DNA of 64,000 nt from Mycolicibacterium sp. GF69 (lineage in GTDB: Bacteria; Actinomycetota; Actinomycetes; Mycobacteriales; Mycobacteriaceae). The notes under the pieces were generated by a model, which was given only the letters and a program-made list of their open reading frames with translations, made no database searches and was not told the origin of the DNA. This document shows positions 1 through 8,284 of this stretch, piece by piece; within the stretch, counting starts at the first letter, position 1, and each line of letters begins with the position of its first letter. The stretch covers positions 1 through 64,000 of the forward strand of contig NZ_QMEW01000031.1 of the NCBI RefSeq assembly GCF_003284965.1. Reading direction: 5' to 3'. The position numbers and the translations under genes were made by a program.

Positions 1-2
1 AG

Positions 3-17
3 TAGCGCACCGAAATC
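3..17. repeat. Half of a dispersed palindromic element (family 1)
   Basis: The bases TAGCGCACCGAAATC match the right arm of the element seen complete at 9477, 16355 and 27912. The left arm lies off the window edge. It sits just beyond the manB stop codon, like the other copies, which lie beside gene ends. Confidence 0.6.
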
Positions 18-18
18 C

Positions 19-1095
19 CTACACGTCGGTCGAGAAGCGGACGCCGCCGTCGGGGATCGTGACCCCCGGCCAGACCCGTGCGCCGCGCAGCAGTTCGCAC
101 CGCGCGCCGATGTCGGCTCCGTCGCCGATCACTCCGTCGCGGATCAGCGCCCGCGGTCCGATGCGGGCACCGAAGCCGATGATCGAACGTTCGATCACCG
201 CACCGGCGCCCACCCGCGCCCCGTCGAAGATCACCGCGCCGTCCAACCGGGCGCCACCGGCGATCTCGGCGCCGCGACCGACCACGGTCCCGCCGATCAA
301 CAGCGCACCGGGCGCGACGCTGGCGCCGTCGTGCACGAGCTTCTCGCCGTGGTGCCCACCCAGGGCCGGCGACGGTGCGATACCGCGCACCAGATCGGCC
401 GACCCGCGCACGAAGTCCTCGGGGGTGCCCATATCGCGCCAGTACGTTGCGTCGACGTAACCGCAGACACGAAGGCCGTCGGACAACAGTCCCGGAAAGA
501 CCTCGCGTTCGACTGACAGTGCCCGGCCCTTCGGGATGCGCTCGATGACCTCACGCTTGAACACGTAGCAGCCGGCGTTGATCTGATCTGTCGGCGGGTC
601 CTGCGTCTTCTCCAGGAATGCGGTGACCATTCCGTCGGAGTCGGTTGGCACGCAACCGAATGCCCGGGGGTCACCGACGCGCACAAGGTGCAGCGTCACG
701 TCGGCGTGGTAGTCCTCGTGGCAGTCCAGCAGCGCGCGTAAGTCCGCCCCTGACAAGACGTCACCGTTGAACACCAGCGCGGTGTCGTGCCGCAGCCTCG
801 AAGCGACGTTCGCGATACCGCCGCCGGTGCCCAGCGGTTCGGTCTCGACGACGTACTCGATCTGCACGCCGAATTTGGAGCCGTCGCCGAACTCCGACTC
901 GAACACCCCGGCCTTGTACGACGTGCCCAGCACGACATGTTCGATACCGGCCTCGGCGATACGCGACAACAGATGCGTCAGGAACGGCAACCCGGCCGTC
1001 GGCAGCATCGGCTTGGGCGCAGACAAGGTCAGCGGCCGCAACCGGGTACCCAAGCCACCGACCAGGATGACGGCGTCGACTTGTGCGGGATTCAC
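19..1095 (-). CDS. manB: Mannose-1-phosphate guanylyltransferase (ManB, Rv3264c type)
   Basis: This enzyme makes GDP-mannose from mannose-1-phosphate and GTP in the cytosol, the donor for mannosides of the envelope (PIM, LM, LAM). The N-terminal nucleotidyltransferase domain opens with VILVGGLGTRLRPLT and a KPMLP lysine motif. The C-terminal third (from about residue 240) is a left-handed beta-helix of hexapeptide repeats (VAPGALLIGG, IGFGARIGP and similar). The start chosen is the GTG at 1095 (VNPAQVDAVILV), giving 358 aa as in M. tuberculosis. The open frame runs further upstream, but only through wbbL in another frame. It is the last gene of rmlD-wbbL-manB, with 1 bp between its start and the wbbL stop, so translation is probably coupled. 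A glucose-1-phosphate thymidylyltransferase role (RmlA2-like) was an older name for such proteins. Confidence 0.92.
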   Translation of the reverse strand: MNPAQVDAVILVGGLGTRLRPLTLSAPKPMLPTAGLPFLTHLLSRIAEAGIEHVVLGTSYKAGVFESEFGDGSKFGVQIEYVVETEPLGTGGGIANVASRLRHDTALVFNGDVLSGADLRALLDCHEDYHADVTLHLVRVGDPRAFGCVPTDSDGMVTAFLEKTQDPPTDQINAGCYVFKREVIERIPKGRALSVEREVFPGLLSDGLRVCGYVDATYWRDMGTPEDFVRGSADLVRGIAPSPALGGHHGEKLVHDGASVAPGALLIGGTVVGRGAEIAGGARLDGAVIFDGARVGAGAVIERSIIGFGARIGPRALIRDGVIGDGADIGARCELLRGARVWPGVTIPDGGVRFSTDV

Positions 1096-1096
1096 G

Positions 1097-1981
1097 CTAG
1101 CGCCGTCCTTTCGCCTGTCTGCGACGTGAGTTGCGCACCACGAGGCCCGCACGTGCGGCAAGCGAGCTTCGGATCGTCCACCGCAGCGGACCCTGCCACC
1201 ACCTGGGATAGCGATCCGCCAGGAAAGTGTAGGTGCTGGTGTGATGGGCGGCCAAGTTGCGCGCCGGGTCCTTGCCGGTCGCATGGCCCTTGTCGTGCAA
1301 AACCTCCGCGGCCGGCACGTACACGTTCTGCCAGCCCGCTCGCAACAGCCGATCACCCAGGTCGACGTCCTCCATGTACATGAAGTAGCGCTCGTCGAAA
1401 CCGGAGATCTCGTCGAACGCCGATCGCCGCAGCAACAGACACGATCCCGACAGCCACCCGACGGGGCGTTCGCTGGGCTCCCGACGTTCCTGGCGGTATT
1501 CGGCAGTCCACGGGTTGGACTTCCACAGCGGCCCCACCACCGCGTGCATGCCGCCGCGCACCAGGCTCGGCTGGTGTCGGGCCGACGGATACACCGAACC
1601 GTCGGGGTCGCGAATCAGCGGCCCGAGCGACCCGGCCCGCGGCCACCGGGCGGCGGCTTGCAGCAGGATGTCGATGCTGTGCGGTCCCCACTGCACGTCG
1701 GGGTTGGCCACCACGAAGAAGTCCGTGTAGTCCGGGTCCGTCAGGAACTCCTCGACGGCGCGGTTCACCGCGCTGCCGTATCCGAGATTGGCGCCGGTGC
1801 GCAACAATCGGACGTTCGGATAGCGTTCGAGCGCTTCTTCGGGCGCGCCGTCGGTGGAGCCGTTGTCGGCCATGACGACGGTCACCGGCCGGTCGGTGGC
1901 ATGCGACAGCGAGGCCAGGAACCGGTCGAGATGCGGGCCCGGCGAGTACGTCACGGTGACGACAACCAACTCGTCACCCAT
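1097..1981 (-). CDS. wbbL: Rhamnosyltransferase WbbL (decaprenyl-GlcNAc-PP rhamnosyltransferase)
   Basis: It transfers rhamnose from dTDP-rhamnose to decaprenyl-PP-GlcNAc, forming the linker that joins arabinogalactan to peptidoglycan, an essential step at the inner face of the membrane. The GT2 fold is visible: VTVTYSPG near the start, ADNGSTDG for nucleotide binding, NPDVQWGP as the DXD-type region, and GFDERYFMYMEDVDLG with acidic catalytic residues. The product is 294 aa from the ATG at 1981 (MGDELVVVTVTYS). A GTG at 2002, touching the rmlD stop, would add 7 residues but fits the family less well. The gene lies between rmlD, which supplies its donor, and manB. Confidence 0.92.
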   Translation of the reverse strand: MGDELVVVTVTYSPGPHLDRFLASLSHATDRPVTVVMADNGSTDGAPEEALERYPNVRLLRTGANLGYGSAVNRAVEEFLTDPDYTDFFVVANPDVQWGPHSIDILLQAAARWPRAGSLGPLIRDPDGSVYPSARHQPSLVRGGMHAVVGPLWKSNPWTAEYRQERREPSERPVGWLSGSCLLLRRSAFDEISGFDERYFMYMEDVDLGDRLLRAGWQNVYVPAAEVLHDKGHATGKDPARNLAAHHTSTYTFLADRYPRWWQGPLRWTIRSSLAARAGLVVRNSRRRQAKGRR

Positions 1982-2002
1982 GGCGCACCGACAGTTCCGC
2001 AC

Positions 2003-2893
2003 TCACGGCGTAGAGGGTAACGGGCCGCCGGGCCGGTACGCCCTCAGCGCATCGCGCAACGCCTCTTCCCATGGCCGCAGCGGAATGAGCCCGGCCGCGA
2101 CGGACCGTCGACCGGACAGCGCGGAGTACGGCGGCCGCAGCGCAGGCTTGGGGTCTCCGGCAACGGGACGCACCCGCTCGGGATCGGCGCCGACGGCCTC
2201 GAACACCGCCCGCGCCTGGTCGAATCGGCTTGCCTCGCCGCCGTTGACGGCGTGCAGCACCGACTGCCGGACGGCGCCGTCGGCGACCTCGAGCAGCGCC
2301 ACAGCGAGATCGCCCACGTAGGTCGGGGAGGCGGTCTGATCGGCCGCCACGTGCACCGGCCCCTCACCGGCCGCCTTGCGTCGCATCACCGCCGCGAAGT
2401 CCGTACTGTCGCCGCCTTCGTAAACCCACGACGTACGGACGACGTGCGCGCCGGGCAGCGCGGCCAGGACCGCCGCCTCGCCGGCGAGTTTGGTGCGCCC
2501 GTAGACGTTGACGGGCCCTGGCTCGTCGTCGATCTCGTAGGGCTGTCGCTGTGTGCCGGAGAACACGTAGTCGGTCGAGATGTGAATCAAGCGCGCGCCG
2601 GCCGTCGCGCAAGCCCGCGCCAGGTGTGCCGGCCCCTCGGTGTTGACGGCGTGTGCGCGGGCCTGTTCGGTCTCGGCGTCGTCGACGTTGGTGAAGGCGG
2701 CGCAGTTGATGACGACGTCACCGGATTCGACGATGCGCTCGGCGGCGTCGGGATCGGTGATGTCCCATTCCGACGACGTCAGCGCCAGCACATCACGTCC
2801 TTGTCGACGCGCGTGACCTGCGAGAACCCGGCCGACCATTCCGCCGGCGCCTGGAATGACGATTCGGGCCGGCTTGCAAAAAGACACAATCAC
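2003..2893 (-). CDS. rmlD: dTDP-4-dehydrorhamnose reductase RmlD
   Basis: This NADPH-dependent enzyme makes dTDP-L-rhamnose, the last step of the Rml pathway, feeding WbbL next to it. The extended-SDR fold shows a Rossmann motif PGAGGMVGRVL near the N-terminus, the conserved segment INCAAFTNVDDAE, HISTDYVFSG (active-site Thr/Asp/Tyr region) and the catalytic YGRTKLAGE. GTG codons at 2893 and 2887 are both possible starts; 2893 gives 296 aa, close to the usual 300. The open frame reaches 3265 but that part is antisense to the LCP gene. It is first in a three-gene operon, divergent from the LCP ligase, a pairing that groups linker synthesis with attachment of arabinogalactan. Confidence 0.9.
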   Translation of the reverse strand: MIVSFCKPARIVIPGAGGMVGRVLAGHARRQGRDVLALTSSEWDITDPDAAERIVESGDVVINCAAFTNVDDAETEQARAHAVNTEGPAHLARACATAGARLIHISTDYVFSGTQRQPYEIDDEPGPVNVYGRTKLAGEAAVLAALPGAHVVRTSWVYEGGDSTDFAAVMRRKAAGEGPVHVAADQTASPTYVGDLAVALLEVADGAVRQSVLHAVNGGEASRFDQARAVFEAVGADPERVRPVAGDPKPALRPPYSALSGRRSVAAGLIPLRPWEEALRDALRAYRPGGPLPSTP

Positions 2894-2942
2894 GAGTCTG
2901 GCACGCCGACACGCGCTACCCGGTCTGCGCCCATGTCGCCAG

Positions 2943-2948
2943 TAGCCT
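2943..2948 (+). promoter_or_regulatory. Probable leaderless promoter -10 box of the LCP gene
   Basis: TAGCCT ends 6 bases before the ATG at 2955, the spacing expected when transcription starts at or next to the start codon. No Shine-Dalgarno is visible. Confidence 0.45.
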
Positions 2949-2954
2949 GGGCTG

Positions 2955-4412
2955 ATGCCCGGTCGAATGCTCCGTGTCATCGCCGTGTCCGCGGCCGTGG
3001 TGGTCGTTGTCGGCACCGGCGTCGCGTGGGGCAAGATCCGGTCGTTCGAATCCGGCATCAACCACATCTCGTCGATCGCGCTCGGCGATGGCGGCGAGGA
3101 CGGCGCGATCGACATCCTGCTCGTCGGCATGGACAGCCGCACCGACGCGCACGGCAACCCGCTGTCCCAGGAGGAGTTGGCAACGCTGCGGGCCGGCGAC
3201 GACGAGGCCACCAATACCGACACCATCATCTTGATCCGTATCCCCAACAACGGGAAGTCGGCCACCGCGATCTCGATTCCCCGTGACTCCTACGTCGAGG
3301 CGCCGGGCATCGGCAAGATGAAGATCAACGGCGTGTACGGCTCGGAGCACCTGGAGAAAATGACCGAGCTCGTCGAACAGAAGGGTGTGGATCCCGCGCA
3401 AGCCGAGCCGCAGGCGACAGAGGCCGGCCGCGAAGCCCTGATCAAGACCGTGGCCAACCTGACCGGTGTCACTGTCGACCACTACGCAGAGATCGGCCTG
3501 CTCGGCTTCGCGTTGATCACCGACGCCCTCGGCGGCGTCAACGTGTGCTTGAAAGAAGCTGTGTACGAACCCCTTTCGGGCGCGGACTTCCCGGCGGGCT
3601 GGCAGAAGCTGAGCGGTCCACAGGCGCTGAGCTTCGTTCGGCAGCGCCATGACCTTCCGCGCGGCGACCTCGACCGGGTGACGCGTCAGCAGGCGGTGAT
3701 GGCCTCCCTGGCGCACCAGGTGATCTCCGGTAAGACACTGTCCAGCCCGGCGACACTGAACCGGCTGCAGGAGGCTGTGCAACGTTCCGTCGTGCTTTCC
3801 GATGGTTGGGACGTCATGGAATTCGCCGAACAGCTGCAGGAACTGGCTGCCGGTAACGTCGCATTCGCGACCATCCCGGTGCTCATGGAGAACGGCTGGA
3901 GCGACGACGGGATGCAGAGCGTCGTGCGGATCGACCCCGGCGATGTGAAGAGTTGGGTCGAAGGACTGCTGCACGATCAGGACGAAGGCAAGACCGAGGA
4001 GATCGCCTATTCGCCCGACAAGACCACCGTCGACGTCGTCAACGCCACCGAGGTCAACGGCCTGGCCGCCGCGGTGTCCCAGGTGCTGACCAACAAGGGG
4101 TTCACCCCCGGCGCCACGGGCAACCACGAACCGGTGGCCAGCAGTCAGGTGCGGGCGGTCAAAGCCGATGACCTTGGCGCGCAAGCCGTCTCGAAGGATC
4201 TCGGCGGGCTGCCGGTAGTCGAGGACCCGTCGGTGGCTCCGGGTTCCGTGCGGGTGGTGCTGGCCGACGACTACACCGGGCCCGGGTCCGGTCTGGACGG
4301 CAGTGGTCCGACGGTGACCACCGATGCCGTCGCGATCGGCGCAACCCAGACGGCACCGCCCCCGTCCCCGATCCTGACCGCCGGTTCCGACGATCCGGCG
4401 TGCGTCAACTAG
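2955..4412 (+). CDS. lcp1: LytR-CpsA-Psr (LCP) family protein, arabinogalactan-peptidoglycan ligase (Lcp1 type)
   Basis: LCP proteins act outside the membrane and move undecaprenyl/decaprenyl-linked glycopolymers to peptidoglycan; the M. tuberculosis counterpart (Rv3267, Lcp1) attaches arabinogalactan. The 485-aa protein has one N-terminal membrane anchor (about residues 7-26), then the LCP domain with ILLVGMDSR, the arginine motif SIPRDSYVE, the segment LLGFALITDALGGV and FVRQRHDLPRGDLDR, whose Arg/Asp residues bind the polyprenyl pyrophosphate. Residues from about 345 form a LytR_C domain (VDVVNATEVNGLA), followed by a Pro/Thr-rich tail. It is divergent from rmlD-wbbL-manB, and the next gene starts 2 bases after its stop. 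Confidence 0.9.
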   Translation: MPGRMLRVIAVSAAVVVVVGTGVAWGKIRSFESGINHISSIALGDGGEDGAIDILLVGMDSRTDAHGNPLSQEELATLRAGDDEATNTDTIILIRIPNNGKSATAISIPRDSYVEAPGIGKMKINGVYGSEHLEKMTELVEQKGVDPAQAEPQATEAGREALIKTVANLTGVTVDHYAEIGLLGFALITDALGGVNVCLKEAVYEPLSGADFPAGWQKLSGPQALSFVRQRHDLPRGDLDRVTRQQAVMASLAHQVISGKTLSSPATLNRLQEAVQRSVVLSDGWDVMEFAEQLQELAAGNVAFATIPVLMENGWSDDGMQSVVRIDPGDVKSWVEGLLHDQDEGKTEEIAYSPDKTTVDVVNATEVNGLAAAVSQVLTNKGFTPGATGNHEPVASSQVRAVKADDLGAQAVSKDLGGLPVVEDPSVAPGSVRVVLADDYTGPGSGLDGSGPTVTTDAVAIGATQTAPPPSPILTAGSDDPACVN

Positions 4413-4413
4413 C

Positions 4414-5130
4414 GTGACGACGCTCAGCGGAGCGGTGCTGGATCCGCTCATGGCCTCCGACCCCGCCGGGCCACGCATCACCTACTACGACGACGCCACG
4501 GGTGAACGGATCGAGCTGTCCACCGCCACGCTCGCGAACTGGGCGGCCAAGACCGCCAACCTGTTGCGCGACGAACTGGGCGGGGGCCCGTCGACCCGGG
4601 TCGCGGTGCTGCTTCCCGCGCACTGGCAGACCGCCGCGGTGCTGTTCGGCATCTGGTGGATCGGCGCGGAGGCCGTGCTGGGCGCCGCGTCCGGGGTATC
4701 GGCGGACATCGCGCTGTGCACCGCGGACCGGTTGGCCGAGGCCGACGACGCGGTCGGCATGGGTGAGGTCGCGGTGCTGTCGCTGGACCCGTTCGGCAAG
4801 CCCGCCAACGACCTGCCGGTCGGGGTGACCGACTACGCGACCGCCGTACGGGTGCATGGCGACCAGATCTCTCCGGAGCGCACGCCCGGGCCCGCACTGG
4901 CCGGACGCACGGTCGACGAGGTGCTCAGCGCTGCCCGCGATTCGGCTGCGGCGCAAGGGTTCACCTCATCTGACCGCGTGCTGTCGAGCGCCGGCTGGGA
5001 TACGCCCGACGAGCTCGTCGACAACCTGGTCGCCGTCTTCGCCGTCGGCGCTTCGCTGGTGCAGGTCGCCAATCCCGATGCGGCGCTGCTGGACCGTCGC
5101 CGCGCGACCGAGAAGGTCACCAAGGGCTGA
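4414..5130 (+). CDS. TIGR03089 family protein (AMP-ligase-like N-terminal fold, Rv3268 type)
   Basis: The 238-aa protein resembles the N-terminal part of acyl/aryl-CoA AMP-ligases (ITYYDDATGERIELS, LANWAAKTANLLRDELG, VAVLLPAHWQTAAVLFGIWWIGA) but lacks the ATP-grasping P-loop (SGTTG-type) and the C-terminal lid of active ligases. It is probably not a full enzyme; the family function is unknown. GTG start at 4414 sits 2 bases after the LCP stop, so the two are almost certainly cotranscribed, which hints at an envelope role. The region after it holds no M. tuberculosis-like ctpC cluster. Confidence 0.8.
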   Translation: MTTLSGAVLDPLMASDPAGPRITYYDDATGERIELSTATLANWAAKTANLLRDELGGGPSTRVAVLLPAHWQTAAVLFGIWWIGAEAVLGAASGVSADIALCTADRLAEADDAVGMGEVAVLSLDPFGKPANDLPVGVTDYATAVRVHGDQISPERTPGPALAGRTVDEVLSAARDSAAAQGFTSSDRVLSSAGWDTPDELVDNLVAVFAVGASLVQVANPDAALLDRRRATEKVTKG

Positions 5131-5140
5131 ACGCCGTAAG

Positions 5141-5225
5141 CCGCCGGACCGAGCGCCAACCCGCCGGACCGAGCGTGCGGTTTCATACGCAACACGCCGC
5201 GACCGGCGTATGCGAATGCACGGTC
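5141..5225. repeat. Intergenic repeat: 15-bp direct repeat plus imperfect 20-bp inverted repeat (family 3)
   Basis: CCGCCGGACCGAGCG occurs twice (5141-5155 and 5161-5175). The second copy leads into an imperfect inverted repeat, 5171-5190 against 5206-5225 (15 of 20 pairs match), whose inner ends CATACGC/GCGTATG are exact. It lies between two convergent genes and could act as a transcription end or be a dispersed mobile-like element. Confidence 0.6.
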
Positions 5226-5238
5226 TTGGCAGCGACGG

Positions 5239-6402
5239 TTACTTCAGCAGAGCGCGCGACATCACCACGCGCTGAATCTGATTCGTGCCCTCGTAGATCT
5301 GGGTGATCTTGGCGTCCCGCATGAACCGCTCGACCGGGAAGTCGGTGGTGTAGCCGTAGCCGCCGAACAGTTGCACCGCGTCGGTGGTCACCTCCATCGC
5401 CACATCGGAGGCCAGGCACTTCGACGCCGAGGAGATGAACCCGAGGTTCGGCTCACCGCGTTCGGCTCGGGCGGCGGCGGTGTAGACCGTCAACCGGGCG
5501 GCCTCGATCTTCATCGCCATGTCGGCGAGCATGAACTGCACCGCCTGGAAGTCGCCGATCGGTTTGCCGAACTGCTTGCGGTCCTTGACGTATGCGATCG
5601 AGGCGTCCAGCGCGCCCTGCGCGATGCCGATGGCCTGTGCGCCGATGGTGGGCCGGGTGTGGTCCAGTGTCGCCAACGCGGTCTTGAAACCGGTGCCTTC
5701 GTCGCCGATGATCCGGTCGGCGGGGATGCGGCAGTCCTCGAAGTACAACTCGGTGGTGGGTGAACCCTTGATGCCCATCTTCTTCTCCTTGGCGCCGATG
5801 GAGAAGCCGGGATCGTCCTTGTGCACGACGAACGCCGAAATACCGTTGGCCTTCTTGTCGGGGTCGGTCACCGCCATCACCGTGTACCACGTCGACTCGC
5901 CGCCGTTGGAGATCCAACACTTGGCGCCGTTGAGCACCCACTCGTCGCCCTCGCGGCGCGCCCTGGTGCGCATCGACGCCGCGTCGCTGCCGGCCTCGCG
6001 CTCGGAAAGCGCGTACGACGCGACCGCCTCACCCGCCGCGATCGAGGGCAGCACCTGCTTCTTGAGCTCCTCGCTGCCGCGCAGCAGCAGGCCCATGGTG
6101 CCCAGCTTGTTGCAGATCGGGATCAGCGACGACGACGCGCACACCCGCGCGACCTCTTCGATCACGATGCATGCGGCGATCGAATCGCCGCCCTGACCGC
6201 CGTACTCCTCCGGGATGTGGATCGCGGCCATCCCCGAAGACGTGAGCGCCGCCAAGGCTTCACTGGTGTAGCGCGCCTTCTCGTCCACATCGGCCGCATG
6301 CGGCGCGATCTCCTTCTCGCACAGGTCGCGGAGCACCGCGCGCAGTTCGTTGTGCTCGTCGGAGAGCTGAAACAGGTCGAAGGACGGGTTGCCGATGGCC
6401 AT
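5239..6402 (-). CDS. fadE25: Acyl-CoA dehydrogenase FadE25
   Basis: This FAD enzyme forms the trans-2 double bond of acyl-CoA in beta-oxidation. All three domains are present in 387 aa: the N-terminal helices, the beta domain with YALSEREAGSDAASM (flavin/substrate signature), and the C-terminal helical domain with QLFGGYGYTTDFPVERFMRD and YEGTNQIQ, whose Glu is the catalytic base. The start ATG at 6402 has a good ribosome site (AAGGAG, 5 bases upstream). A palindrome at 6423 lies just upstream and may be an operator. It follows purE/purK in the same direction with a 54-bp gap. Confidence 0.93.
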   Translation of the reverse strand: MAIGNPSFDLFQLSDEHNELRAVLRDLCEKEIAPHAADVDEKARYTSEALAALTSSGMAAIHIPEEYGGQGGDSIAACIVIEEVARVCASSSLIPICNKLGTMGLLLRGSEELKKQVLPSIAAGEAVASYALSEREAGSDAASMRTRARREGDEWVLNGAKCWISNGGESTWYTVMAVTDPDKKANGISAFVVHKDDPGFSIGAKEKKMGIKGSPTTELYFEDCRIPADRIIGDEGTGFKTALATLDHTRPTIGAQAIGIAQGALDASIAYVKDRKQFGKPIGDFQAVQFMLADMAMKIEAARLTVYTAAARAERGEPNLGFISSASKCLASDVAMEVTTDAVQLFGGYGYTTDFPVERFMRDAKITQIYEGTNQIQRVVMSRALLK

Positions 6403-6422
6403 GAGAACTCCTTGCTACTCGC

Positions 6423-6436
6423 GGGTAACTTTACCC
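6423..6436. promoter_or_regulatory. 14-bp palindrome upstream of fadE25, candidate operator
   Basis: GGGTAACTTTACCC has perfect 6-bp arms around CT and ends 21 bases before the fadE25 start codon, within its 5' leader or promoter. Size and place fit a repressor site; the regulator is not identifiable from the sequence. Confidence 0.4.
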
Positions 6437-6456
6437 TCGCCGTACCGACGCTCCGG

Positions 6457-6969
6457 CTACTGCCCGAGCAGGCGCTCCCGCAGCGCCGCGTCCTTCTGCA
6501 GCACGGTGTCGTGCAGGTCGGCCTGAAACCGGACCATCTGCTCCCGCAGCGCGGAATCCGCCGCCCCCAGAATCCGCACCGCCAGCAACCCCGCGTTGCG
6601 GGCCCCGCCGATCGACACCGTGGCCACCGGCACACCGGCCGGCATCTGGGCGATGGACAGCAGCGAATCCAGGCCGTCGAGCTTGGCCAGCGGCACCGGC
6701 ACACCGATGACGGGAAGCGGTGTCGCCGACGCCACCATGCCGGGCAGGTGAGCCGCCCCGCCGGCACCCGCGATGATCACCTCGATCCCCCGGTCCGCCG
6801 CACTCTGCGCGTACTCGAGCATGCGCACCGGGGTGCGGTGCGCGGACACGACGCCGACCTCGAACGGCACCCCGAACTCGGCCAACGCGTGCGCGGCCTC
6901 TTCCATCACCGACCAGTCGCTGTCGCTGCCCATGATCAGGCCGACCCGCGGCGGCGCGAGGCTATTCAT
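6457..6969 (-). CDS. purE: N5-carboxyaminoimidazole ribonucleotide mutase PurE
   Basis: PurE converts N5-CAIR, the PurK product, to CAIR in purine synthesis. The class I signature is clear: GLIMGSDSDWSVM at the N-terminus, VSAHRTP with the catalytic His, and IIAGAGGAAHLPGM. The 170-aa form from the ATG at 6969 matches the family length; the longer open frame overlaps purK in another frame. It overlaps the purK end by 8 bp, so the two enzymes are translated together, which suits passing of the unstable N5-CAIR. Confidence 0.95.
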   Translation of the reverse strand: MNSLAPPRVGLIMGSDSDWSVMEEAAHALAEFGVPFEVGVVSAHRTPVRMLEYAQSAADRGIEVIIAGAGGAAHLPGMVASATPLPVIGVPVPLAKLDGLDSLLSIAQMPAGVPVATVSIGGARNAGLLAVRILGAADSALREQMVRFQADLHDTVLQKDAALRERLLGQ

Positions 6970-8182
6970 GTGGATCCCATCCGTCCGTCCATTCCGCGTG
7001 CGACAACCAGTGTGCCGCCCTGACCGCGCGTTCACGCACCTCGGCGACGTACGTGTCGTCGTCGAGCGAACCCGCGGGTGCGCCAAGCACGTTGACGTGC
7101 CCGATCTTTCGGCCCGGCCGCTCGCCCTTGCCGTACAGATGGACCTTGGCCTCCGGCAACCTCCCGAACAGGTGATGCAGCCGCTCGTCCATCGTCATCG
7201 TCGGAGTTTCTTGCGCGCCAAGCACATTGGCCATCACCGTGACCGGGGTGATCGGCGCGGTGTCGCCGAGCGGATAGTCCAGCACCGCGCGCAGGTGCTG
7301 TTCGAACTGGCTGGTGCGGGCGCCGTCCATGGTCCAGTGCCCGGAGTTGTGCGGTCGCATCGCCAACTCGTTGACCAGCAGGACGCCGTCGACGGTTTCG
7401 AACAACTCCACGGCCAGCACACCGACGACCCCGAGTTCGGCGGCCAGTTGCAGACCCAATTGTCCCGCCGCGGCGCGTAACTCGTCATCCAGGTGCGGTG
7501 CCGGTGCGATCACCTCGACGCAGATCCCGTCGCGCTGCACGGTTTCCACCACCGGCCACGCGGCACCCTGCCCGAACGGTGAGCGCGCCACCAGGGTCGC
7601 CAGCTCCCGCCGCATCACGACCTTCTCCTCGATCAGCACCTCGGAGCCGCCCGACAGGTAGCGCTGCGCCGCGTCGCGCGCCTCGGCCAGGTCGCGGGCC
7701 AGCGTCACGCCCCGGCCGTCGTAGCCGCCGCGCGCGGCCTTGACCACGACGGGGCCCTCGGTCCCGGCCGCGAACGCATCGACATCGGCAAGCTCACCGA
7801 CCGCCGCGAACCGCGGCACCGGCGCGCCGAGGTCAGCGAGTCTGCGGCGCATCACCAGCTTGTCCTGGGCGTGGATCAGCGCCGACGGCGGCGGGGCGAC
7901 GTTGACACCGTCGGCGACCAACTTCTCCAGAAGCTCGGTGGGGACATGCTCGTGGTCGAAGGTGAGCGCGTCGGCGCCCGCGGCGGCACGGCGCAGCGCG
8001 TCGAGGTCGGTGTGTGCGCCCACCACCACATCGGGGCTGACCTGCGCGGCCGGGTCGGCGGCGTCGGCTGCGAGCACCCGCAAGGTCTGGCCGAGCGCGA
8101 TGGCCGCCTGATGGGTCATTCGGGCCAGCTGTCCACCGCCGACCATGGCCACGACCGGGGGGCCGTTGGGGTTCTGCGACAC
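6962..8182 (-). CDS. purK: N5-carboxyaminoimidazole ribonucleotide synthase PurK
   Basis: PurK makes N5-CAIR from AIR, bicarbonate and ATP. The ATP-grasp enzyme begins with VAMVGGGQLARM, contains VVKAARGGYDGRGV for ATP binding, and VNELAMRPHNSGHWT near the active site. 406 aa from the GTG at 8182, somewhat shorter than the annotated M. tuberculosis protein. It is the first gene of purK-purE, divergent from the GtrA gene about 100 bp away. Confidence 0.94.
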   Translation of the reverse strand: MSQNPNGPPVVAMVGGGQLARMTHQAAIALGQTLRVLAADAADPAAQVSPDVVVGAHTDLDALRRAAAGADALTFDHEHVPTELLEKLVADGVNVAPPPSALIHAQDKLVMRRRLADLGAPVPRFAAVGELADVDAFAAGTEGPVVVKAARGGYDGRGVTLARDLAEARDAAQRYLSGGSEVLIEEKVVMRRELATLVARSPFGQGAAWPVVETVQRDGICVEVIAPAPHLDDELRAAAGQLGLQLAAELGVVGVLAVELFETVDGVLLVNELAMRPHNSGHWTMDGARTSQFEQHLRAVLDYPLGDTAPITPVTVMANVLGAQETPTMTMDERLHHLFGRLPEAKVHLYGKGERPGRKIGHVNVLGAPAGSLDDDTYVAEVRERAVRAAHWLSHAEWTDGWDPHE

Positions 8183-8270
8183 GCCCTCATGGTGTCATGG
8201 TCGTCAGGTGGGCGCGTCCCCGTGTACCCGCTGCGACCTGCATGGGTACGCGTAAGGTGCGGTATTTCCG

Positions 8271-8276
8271 TACACT
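8271..8276 (+). promoter_or_regulatory. Probable leaderless -10 box (TACACT) of the GtrA gene
   Basis: TACACT is a near-ideal TANNNT box, 8 bases before the GTG at 8285, in the purK/GtrA divergent gap. Confidence 0.5.
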
Positions 8277-8284
8277 GCCCTGTT

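Noticed and set aside
2916..4481. Long minus-strand open frame across the LCP gene
   Set aside because: Antisense shadow of lcp1; same reason as the others.
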